From assembly GCA_017519145.1 (NCBI GenBank), contig JAFWTA010000023.1, positions 1 to 64,000 on the forward strand: a stretch of 64,000 nucleotides of DNA, given 5' to 3'. The translations under genes were made by a program, and so were the position numbers. Positions 1-7,055 of this stretch are shown here, piece after piece (position 1 is the first letter of the stretch; every line of letters begins with the position of its first letter). This DNA comes from Ruminococcus sp. (GTDB lineage Bacteria > Bacillota > Clostridia > Oscillospirales > Ruminococcaceae). The notes beneath the pieces are model-generated. The model was not told the DNA's origin. It worked only from the letters and a program-made list of their open reading frames with translations, and ran no database searches.

Positions 1-127
1 TATCCGCAAGGCCAAGCAGGAGGGCTACAACGTGGTCATTGTCGATACCGCAGGCCGACTGGCCATCGACGAGCAGATGATGCAGGAGATTGAGGGACTG
101 AAGCAGGCTGTCAAGCCCGAGCAGACA
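1..127 (+). pseudogene. ffh: Fragment of signal recognition particle GTPase Ffh
   Basis: The first 42 or so codons read as the GTPase (NG) domain of Ffh, including the G3 motif DTAGRL followed by IDEQMMQEI and ending at KPEQT. Ffh is the SRP54 protein that targets nascent membrane proteins to FtsY. The homology stops at about position 127: the family normally continues with a VVDAMTGQDA-type segment, but here the frame runs into the antisense of the neighbouring leftward gene and stops at 301. No ffh N- or C-terminal parts are visible. This is either a recombination scar or a chimeric assembly join. Confidence 0.6.
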
Positions 128-1855
128 GATGTTGCGCTCGAAGATCTGGTCGGTGGTCTTGGGAGTTGTTACCACAATATCCCTTACTATTTCGTCACCG
201 AAGGGGATAACTACATATGTATTTCTGTCGGAGCATCCGTAAATGGGATTTACGCTGTTTTTCTGGTCGGTGAATACTGCATCGCCCAGTGTGGGACCTG
301 ACTGCCACCACCAGTCGGTGTAGCCGTTGCCCGTATATATTCCTATGTGATGGTTGTCGGAAAGCTGTCTGAGACCGTTGAGACCCGTTCCGTAATAGCC
401 GTCCACGCACCAGATTATGTCGCCCTTTCTGAGAGCGCCGCTGCCAAGCATTTCGGCTTTTGTGGAGAACTCATAATACCTGATGTTGTAGGTGCTCAGG
501 TAGGAGAGCCAGCCGTTTCCGCCGTTCCATGACCTTCTGGTGAAAAGTGTATTGAAGGTGCTGTTGAAAGGCACCAGTGTACCCGCATAATCGATGGTGC
601 AGCCTGTTTTAACGGATATTCCCTTGGCGAGAGCGTGCCACACGAAAGCCATGCAGTTGAGTCCGCCGTCGGTATCGGAGCCGCCGGTGCTTACGATGGT
701 GTCCCTGCACCCCTCTGCATACTGCCACTTGTCGCCCCTTGGTGATGTGGCATAGAGCCATGTGGAGTAGGGAGTGCCGATATAGTAATCATTTGAGGCG
801 TACTCGTTTATGAAGCTCTGCCACTGGCTGAGGGAGATGCTTGTCTGACCGCCGGAGGCTGCCTTTATAGCGTCGTTGAAGTAACCGCCGTCAGGATTTT
901 TCAGCCCCAGAGTTGCAGTTCTTGTGCTTCTCTCGCGGTAAACCGCTGAGGTGGAGGTGGTGGTTATAGGCTGCCGGGGAGCAGATGTGGTGGTGGTAGT
1001 CACAGCAGGCTGCCAGCCGCTTACGCCGTCCCACGGGAGAACGATGTATGTGCTTCTTGCAGCGCATCCGTAAATGGGATTAATGCTGTTATACTGTGCC
1101 GAGTAGTCTCCGTCGCCCGTAGTGGGACCTGTCTGCCACCAGAGGTCGTTGGAGCCGTCACCCATGTAGATACCCACATGATGGTTGTCGGCAGGAATGC
1201 TGAGACCTGTCATGAGGGTGCCAACTGCGCCGTCAACGGTCCAGATGATATCGCCCTTTGTAAGAACTCCGCTGGACAGCATTTCGGACTTGGTGCTGAA
1301 CTCATAATACTTGACGTTATAGGTCTTTATGAAGTCGTACCAGCGGTTGTTGCCGCCTGTCCAGCACTGCCTTGAAAAGCCTGCATTGTTGAAGCCGTTG
1401 AGCATGGGGACCCATTTTCCCGTTACGGAGATATCCAGACCCGAGCCCTCTGAAAGGCTCTTTGCAGCAGCGTGCCAGATGAAGCCCGTACTGTTGAGAC
1501 CGCCGCTTGCGTAGGAGCCGCCGCCCTCAACGAGATAGCTGCCGTATCCCTCCTCAGCCTGCCATACATCGCCTCTCGGAGAAGCTGAATACAGCCAGTA
1601 GTCAAAGGGAGTTCCCAGATAGTAATCTGACTTTGTGTATCGGTCGAGGAAGTTAATCCACTGTGAGCGGGGCTCATGGTAGCGGTTGCCGCCTGCGATA
1701 TTGAATGCCTCGCTGAGAAATACCCCGTTGGGGTTATTGAGAACTGCTGCCTTTGCGCGGAGACTGCTGTCGGCAAAGAAGCAGCAGGAAAAGATCATAA
1801 TCAAAGATACGAGCAGAGCGGCTGCTCTGCGGATGATATTATCGGAGTGAGCCAT
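2..1855 (-). CDS. Secreted protein with two tandem NlpC/P60-like domains (3' end chimeric or truncated)
   Basis: The start ATG at 1855-1853 follows AAGGAG. An N-terminal signal peptide (residues 10-36, hydrophobic LLVSLIMIFSCCFF then an AKA site) precedes two homologous repeats of about 230 residues joined by a Thr-rich linker (TTTTTS). Each repeat has a GGLN-(S/C) motif and a later DNHH-(V/I)-GIY motif, as expected for the Cys and His of an NlpC/P60- or CHAP-like papain fold. The second repeat keeps the Cys (codon at 653-655); the first has Ser instead (1490-1492), so it is probably inactive. The role is likely cell wall peptide hydrolysis or binding outside the cell. The frame stays open to the window edge, but from about 127 it is antisense to ffh, so the true C-terminus is not known. 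Confidence 0.65.
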   Translation of the reverse strand, partial: MAHSDNIIRRAAALLVSLIMIFSCCFFADSSLRAKAAVLNNPNGVFLSEAFNIAGGNRYHEPRSQWINFLDRYTKSDYYLGTPFDYWLYSASPRGDVWQAEEGYGSYLVEGGGSYASGGLNSTGFIWHAAAKSLSEGSGLDISVTGKWVPMLNGFNNAGFSRQCWTGGNNRWYDFIKTYNVKYYEFSTKSEMLSSGVLTKGDIIWTVDGAVGTLMTGLSIPADNHHVGIYMGDGSNDLWWQTGPTTGDGDYSAQYNSINPIYGCAARSTYIVLPWDGVSGWQPAVTTTTTSAPRQPITTTSTSAVYRERSTRTATLGLKNPDGGYFNDAIKAASGGQTSISLSQWQSFINEYASNDYYIGTPYSTWLYATSPRGDKWQYAEGCRDTIVSTGGSDTDGGLNCMAFVWHALAKGISVKTGCTIDYAGTLVPFNSTFNTLFTRRSWNGGNGWLSYLSTYNIRYYEFSTKAEMLGSGALRKGDIIWCVDGYYGTGLNGLRQLSDNHHIGIYTGNGYTDWWWQSGPTLGDAVFTDQKNSVNPIYGCSDRNTYVVIPFGDEIVRDIVVTTPKTTDQIFERNICLLGLDSLLQSLNLLHHLLVDGQSACGIDNDHVVALLLGLAD

Positions 1856-1889
1856 AGCAAAGCTCCTTTCACAAAATGTTCATAATTTA

Positions 1890-1918
1890 TTATAGCATAA
1901 TTATATAGAGATGTCAAT
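1890..1918 (-). promoter_or_regulatory. Sigma-A type promoter for the NlpC/P60-like gene
   Basis: On the minus strand there is a consensus -35 TTGACA (1918-1913), a 17-bp spacer and -10 TATAAT (1895-1890), placed about 35 bp upstream of the start codon at 1855. The rest of 1919-2094 is AT-rich with nothing else recognisable. Confidence 0.7.
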
Positions 1919-2094
1919 ATAAGCGATTTTATAGAAAAATCTTGCTGTAATTTGTTGAAATAGCCGAGTTTTTATATATTTTGTCCACCAAATCTGCAAA
2001 ATGTCGGTTGTATCAGGTTCGTCAATATGATAAAATAATAATCAACAAGGTGAAAGAAACCGTCAAAATGTTATATGTCATGCACGATAAACAA

Positions 2095-2123
2095 TTGACG
2101 GTATGAGCCTTCACACTTAAAAT
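2095..2123 (+). promoter_or_regulatory. Promoter of the GH43-CE1 enzyme gene
   Basis: TTGACG (2095-2100), a 17-bp spacer and TAAAAT (2118-2123) lie 38 bp upstream of the ATG at 2162. The predicted transcript start is near 2130. Confidence 0.6.
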
Positions 2124-2161
2124 AGAAATAAAGGGGATATTTATAGAAGGAGGAATTGGAA

Positions 2162-5100
2162 ATGAAACACACAAAAGCAAAAAGAGCAGCACTTTCGCTG
2201 CTCCTTTCGGCTGCCCTGACGGCGGGAGCGGTAATGCCATCCCTGCGTTTTGACAGCACAGCCGCGGAACAGACGTCCACGGTGTCCAACCCTGTCATAT
2301 GGGCGGACGTACCCGATGAGGACGTTATAAGAGTGGGAGACACATATTATATGGTCAGCACCACTATGTTCTTCAGCCCGGGTGCTCCCATTATGAAGTC
2401 CAAGGATCTTGTATCGTGGGAGATATGCAACTACGTCTATGACACGCTTGCCGACGGCGATGTTCAGAGCCTGAAAAACGGCAAGCACGACTACTCCCAC
2501 GGACAGTGGGCAGCAAGTCTCCGCTATCATGACGGAATGTACTATGTGTTCTTCGGAAGCTACGGCACAGGCAAGTCCTACATCTTCAAGACCGATGACA
2601 TCGAGAACGGAACGTGGACAAGAAGCGAGATCAACGGTATGTACCATGACGCTTCCATATTATTCGATGACGACGGCAGGAACTACCTTGTTTACGGCGG
2701 CGGAGAAATAAAGATAAAGGAGCTCAACTCCGAGATGACAGGCTTCAAGCAGGGCGGCGTAGACAAGACCCTGTTCAAGACAAATATACAGGGCTATGTC
2801 TCGGGCGAGGGCTCACATATCCAGAAAATAGGGGATTACTATTACATATTCATCATCGCATGGCCCAGCGGCAGCGGACGCACAGAGTACTGCTACCGTT
2901 CAAAGGAGCTGCTGGGAACATACGAGAGCAAGGCTGTGCTCAGCTCGGGCGTAGGCTCCTACGGAAGCGGCGCTGCACAGGGCGGTATCGTTGATACTCC
3001 CGACGGAAAGTGGTACGGAATGCTGTTTCAGGATCACGGCTCGGTAGGAAGAATACCCGTGCTCGTCCCCGTAACATGGCAGAACGGCTGGCCTATGATG
3101 GGTGTGAACGGCAAGGCTCCCGTGACCTTTGAGATAGACGGCGGCTTTGCTGGAACTCAGCTTGCCAAGGACGACGACTTCAGCTACAGCGAGAACAAGC
3201 TGAAGCTGGAATGGCAGTGGAACCACAATCCCGATAACTCTGCATGGTCGGTCACGGAGCGTGAGGGCTGGCTGAGACTCAAGAACAAGAACATCGCTTC
3301 GGAGCTCCTCAGGGCGAGAAACACCCTTACCATGCGTACAGAGGGTCCTGCCTGCTCGGGAGTTGTCAAGCTTGACGCCTCCAACATGAAAGCGGGCGAC
3401 TATGCAGGACTTTCCGCATTCCAGTTCAATTACGGAAACGTGGGAGTCTATGTCGCAGACAACGGCGAGAAGCGCATTTACATGGCGAACAACGGTGGCT
3501 ACTCGGACAAGGCAAATGTCACCGACAGCCGCAACAATATAGTGGAGGAGACCAAGCTCAGCGGAAACGAGATATACCTCAAGGCGGACTACCGCTTTGC
3601 AAACGTCACCTCCGACGGAAGCTCCTCCAACAATATCGACAAGGTCAATTTCTACTACTCCTATGACGGAAGCAGCTGGACAAAGATAGGCAAGGAGATA
3701 GGAATGACCTACGACCTGAAGCTGTTCACAGGCTACAGGAACGCTATTTTCAGCTATCCCACCAAGACCACGGGCGGTTATGCAGACTTTGACTTCTTCG
3801 ACTATGAGCGCGAGGAGTGGAACGCTCCCAATATCGTTGAGCCCGACCCCGACGGATATTACTTCCACAATACCTTTGACAGCGGCACCGAAAAATGGAG
3901 CGGCAGAGGCTCGGCTTCCGTTGCTTCAGACAGCAAGGACAGCTATGCAGGCGGAGCTTCACTTCTCTGCAGCGGCAGAGAAGCCAACTGGAACGGCGCT
4001 GTGCGCTCACTGTCAGCAGGTACCTTCAAGGCAGGCGAGGAGTACAGCTTCAGCACTGTCGTTAAGTACGACGAGGGTCCCGATGAACAGACCTTCTATC
4101 TGACACTACAGTACGACAAGGACGATGATACCATTTACGACAAGATAGCCATTGTGGACTTCGTCCCCAAGGGCGAGTGGGTCCAGCTCAGCAATACAAA
4201 CTACAAGATACCCGAGGGCGCTTCAAACCTCCAGTTCTATGTTGAAACGGCTAAGGACGAGTACGATTTCCGCGTGGACGAAGCCATCGGCGCTCCTGCC
4301 GGAACTGTCATAGACGGTCCCAAGGCAGTTCCTGTTATCCTTGGCGATGTCAACGGCGATGAGGTCATTGACAGCTTTGACATGACAGCTGCAAGAAAGG
4401 CTCTCCTCGCCGGCAAGTTCGATGACACAAGGCTGAAAAAGTCATACGACGTCAACAGGAGCGGCACCTGCGACGTTGCAGACCTGCTTCTCATTCAGCA
4501 GTATGTTCTCGGCAGGATAAGCGAGTTCCCCGTTGAGGAGAGCATCGTTACAGAGGGACCCTCGGTCCGCTACTCCATGGCTGAGTACACAAAGCTGGTG
4601 GAGGAAAAGGTGGTCAACAGAGAGCCCGACAGCTCCCATCAGGAGAAGTCGGGAGTAAAGTACGGCACTGTCAAGAGCGGTACTTACTACTCCACCACCT
4701 GCAAGCGCAATAAGCCCTATAATATCCTGCTTCCCGCAAACTATGACGAGAACAGGAAGTATCCCGTGCTGTACTGTATGCACGGCTACTGGGAAAATCA
4801 GGACAGAATGATAATCAAGGGCAACGGCACCATGTACACCCGTCAGATAATCGGAAATGCTGTTGCTGAGGGCGGGGCTGAGGATATGATAGTGGTGTTC
4901 CCGTACATCTATTCCAGCGCTACACAGGCTGACTGCTCAGCTATGGATGATGCCAACAACGCCGCCTATGACAACTTCATCAACGACCTGACCAAGGATC
5001 TGATGCCCTATATCGAGAAGAATTACAGCGTTAAGACCGGCAGGGACAATACTGCCATCACAGGCTTCTCCATGGGCGGACGAGAGTCACTTCTCATCGG

Positions 5101-5380
5101 ACTTCAGCGCCCCGACCTCTTCGGCTATGTGGGAGCTATCTGCCCTGCCCCCGGAGTAACAGGCAGCTTCAGCTGGAAGAGCGGCGAGGAGCCCCATCTC
5201 CTGTTCATCACTGCAGGCAGCAACGACCAGACCGTATACAATATCCCCAGCGGATATAACGACAGCTTCACAAAGAACGGTGTGCCCCATATCTGGCACT
5301 ATGTAGAGGGCGGCTATCACGGAGACAACTCCATCCACGCTCACCTTTACAACTTCGTAAGAACATTGTTCAAAGCATGA
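2162..5380 (+). CDS. Cellulosomal GH43 - CBM22 - dockerin - CE1 feruloyl/acetyl esterase
   Basis: The ATG at 2162 has AGGAGG 8 bp upstream; a TTG at 2156 is too close to that site. The product is 1072 residues. Signal peptide 1-36. Residues about 43-335 form a GH43 five-bladed propeller: base Asp in VPDEDVIRVGD (D52), pKa-modulating Asp in HDASILFDDDG (near 162) and acid Glu in GEGSH (near 217). Residues about 340-545 are a GH43 C-terminal beta-sandwich, about 564-716 a CBM22-like module, and about 724-788 a type I dockerin with two Ca loops (GDVNGDEVIDS and YDVNRSGTCDV). About 810-1072 is a CE1 esterase with nucleophile elbow GFSMGG (Ser near 969) and His in GGYHGDN. It probably removes arabinose/xylose side chains and ester groups from arabinoxylan while attached to a cellulosome scaffold. 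Confidence 0.9.
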   Translation: MKHTKAKRAALSLLLSAALTAGAVMPSLRFDSTAAEQTSTVSNPVIWADVPDEDVIRVGDTYYMVSTTMFFSPGAPIMKSKDLVSWEICNYVYDTLADGDVQSLKNGKHDYSHGQWAASLRYHDGMYYVFFGSYGTGKSYIFKTDDIENGTWTRSEINGMYHDASILFDDDGRNYLVYGGGEIKIKELNSEMTGFKQGGVDKTLFKTNIQGYVSGEGSHIQKIGDYYYIFIIAWPSGSGRTEYCYRSKELLGTYESKAVLSSGVGSYGSGAAQGGIVDTPDGKWYGMLFQDHGSVGRIPVLVPVTWQNGWPMMGVNGKAPVTFEIDGGFAGTQLAKDDDFSYSENKLKLEWQWNHNPDNSAWSVTEREGWLRLKNKNIASELLRARNTLTMRTEGPACSGVVKLDASNMKAGDYAGLSAFQFNYGNVGVYVADNGEKRIYMANNGGYSDKANVTDSRNNIVEETKLSGNEIYLKADYRFANVTSDGSSSNNIDKVNFYYSYDGSSWTKIGKEIGMTYDLKLFTGYRNAIFSYPTKTTGGYADFDFFDYEREEWNAPNIVEPDPDGYYFHNTFDSGTEKWSGRGSASVASDSKDSYAGGASLLCSGREANWNGAVRSLSAGTFKAGEEYSFSTVVKYDEGPDEQTFYLTLQYDKDDDTIYDKIAIVDFVPKGEWVQLSNTNYKIPEGASNLQFYVETAKDEYDFRVDEAIGAPAGTVIDGPKAVPVILGDVNGDEVIDSFDMTAARKALLAGKFDDTRLKKSYDVNRSGTCDVADLLLIQQYVLGRISEFPVEESIVTEGPSVRYSMAEYTKLVEEKVVNREPDSSHQEKSGVKYGTVKSGTYYSTTCKRNKPYNILLPANYDENRKYPVLYCMHGYWENQDRMIIKGNGTMYTRQIIGNAVAEGGAEDMIVVFPYIYSSATQADCSAMDDANNAAYDNFINDLTKDLMPYIEKNYSVKTGRDNTAITGFSMGGRESLLIGLQRPDLFGYVGAICPAPGVTGSFSWKSGEEPHLLFITAGSNDQTVYNIPSGYNDSFTKNGVPHIWHYVEGGYHGDNSIHAHLYNFVRTLFKA

Positions 5381-5408
5381 GGTCAACACATTCTTTCCTC
5401 TTAAAAAG

Positions 5409-5446
5409 AAATACCGCAGCTTCCGTATAGGGGAGCTGCGGTATTT
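5409..5446. terminator. Bidirectional intrinsic terminator between convergent genes
   Basis: A perfect 13-bp stem (5409-5421 with 5434-5446) and a 12-nt loop lie between the 2162-5380 gene and the convergent MATE gene. The uridine tract is on the minus-strand side (CTTTTT after the stem), so it is strongest for the MATE transcript. Confidence 0.8.
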
Positions 5447-5453
5447 CGTACCG

Positions 5454-6851
5454 TCAGATATCTTTTACTATGTTGTTGACCCAGATGTCGCTTTTTACCA
5501 TGAAATATCCGATGACTACCTTTATTATCTCCGAGAAGGTCACGGCTGCGAATATGATTCGGATATCGAGGTCTGTGAAGTAGGCGAGGACTGCGGCAAG
5601 GGGTATCATTATGACCCATGTGAAGCCGAAGTCGAAAAGGAATGTTATGCCTGTTTTTCCGCCGCTCCTCAGTGTGAAGTAGCAGGCGTTGGTGTAGCCC
5701 CACAGCGGCATTGCCAATGCCTGAATGACTATCATGTATGTAGCAAGGCTCCTGACCGAGGGCTCGGTGTTGTAGATGTGGGGGAATATGGGCGCGAACG
5801 GCAGTGTGACCAGTCCCACCGCCGCAGCGGCGACAACAGCGAAGAAAAGCAGCTTGTTGTCGGTGTCACGGGCTTCCTCAAGCTTGTTGGCACCCAGCCT
5901 TGCGCCCACGATTATGGCGATGCAGGCTCCCATCTGAAGATATACCGAGCTGAAAAGGTTGGTCATGGTGCTGGAGATGTTTCGCGCAGCCACTACCTCG
6001 GTGCTCCTTACGGAATAGCACTGCATTACCACGGACATACCGAATGACCATAGAAACTCGTTTGCCAGCATGGGGATACCCTTTTTTGTGATGTCCGCCA
6101 TAAGTGAGGCAGGTATGCGGAATCCGCGGAAAAGTCCCCTGATATACTTGTTCTTGTCGGGGTGAGTGTGTGCCCAGACTATTACCACCAGCGCTTCGAT
6201 GGTCTTGGCGATGACAGTAGCCCACGCAGCTCCTCTTACGCCCATTTCGGGCAGTCCAAGCTTACCGAAGATGAGACACCAGTCGAGAAGTACGTTTATG
6301 CCAACTGCCGACATGGCAGCTGCCATAGGCGCCTTGGTGAAGCCGCATTCCCTGACCACGCTGGAGTAAGCCTGACCAATGCCGAATGGTATGAAGCCCA
6401 GCATGATTATCTTCAGATAGTCCATACCGCTTGTCATTATTGCGTCCCTCTGCTGTGGAGTGCTCTCCTTGCTGATAAAAAGGGAGATGAGTGATGAGCC
6501 GAAAATGCTGCATATAAGTGCGGCGATGGCGATGATACCGGTACAGACCAGCAGTCGGAAACGGAAGGTGTGCTTCTGACCTTCGTGGTCGCCCTTGCCG
6601 AAGAACTGGGCTCCGAATATGCTGGGACCTGCAACGGCACCGAATATAGTGACATTGAATACGAATACGAACTGATTGATTATGGAGACACCGCTCATAG
6701 GCTCAGTGCCCAGCCTGCCCACCATTATATTGTCGATAAGGCTTACCAGATTTGTTACCATCATCTGTAATATCATGGGTATCACCATGACCATGACGGA
6801 CTTGTAGAAGCCTCTGGAGCCGATATACTTTTTCCTGAACTGTGATGACAT
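5454..6851 (-). CDS. MATE family multidrug/cation antiporter
   Basis: 465 residues from the ATG at 6851-6849, preceded by AGGAGG with a 6-bp gap; upstream in-frame starts lack this signal. The protein has about twelve hydrophobic segments and typical MATE features: PMILQMMVTNLVSLIDN in helix 1, GAVAGPSIFGAQF, and a second half repeating the pattern (KKGIPMLANEFLW). It is expected to sit in the cytoplasmic membrane and export cationic compounds or metabolites using a Na+ or H+ gradient. It is a single-gene unit between two cellulosomal enzyme genes. Substrate cannot be told from sequence. Confidence 0.88.
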   Translation of the reverse strand: MSSQFRKKYIGSRGFYKSVMVMVIPMILQMMVTNLVSLIDNIMVGRLGTEPMSGVSIINQFVFVFNVTIFGAVAGPSIFGAQFFGKGDHEGQKHTFRFRLLVCTGIIAIAALICSIFGSSLISLFISKESTPQQRDAIMTSGMDYLKIIMLGFIPFGIGQAYSSVVRECGFTKAPMAAAMSAVGINVLLDWCLIFGKLGLPEMGVRGAAWATVIAKTIEALVVIVWAHTHPDKNKYIRGLFRGFRIPASLMADITKKGIPMLANEFLWSFGMSVVMQCYSVRSTEVVAARNISSTMTNLFSSVYLQMGACIAIIVGARLGANKLEEARDTDNKLLFFAVVAAAAVGLVTLPFAPIFPHIYNTEPSVRSLATYMIVIQALAMPLWGYTNACYFTLRSGGKTGITFLFDFGFTWVIMIPLAAVLAYFTDLDIRIIFAAVTFSEIIKVVIGYFMVKSDIWVNNIVKDI

Positions 6852-6876
6852 AGTTACCTCCTGTTGAATAGGGAAT

Positions 6877-6905
6877 ATTATAACACAGCTTCGGGAAAAA
6901 ATCAA
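6877..6905 (-). promoter_or_regulatory. Promoter of the MATE gene
   Basis: Minus strand: TTGATT (6905-6900), a 17-bp spacer and TATAAT (6882-6877), 25 bp upstream of the start at 6851. It fires leftward, away from the 7056 gene. Confidence 0.6.
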
Positions 6906-7055
6906 GCGAAAAGCGGTTATATTACCAAAAAAGCTATGATAATTGTATTATTGTGCAGCTTGGTGGATTATAATAAGAATATATTAAAGAAAAATAGCTG
7001 TCATGCACAAAAGACAGCAGAAATAAGGGGAATAATAATTAAAGGAGGAATACTT

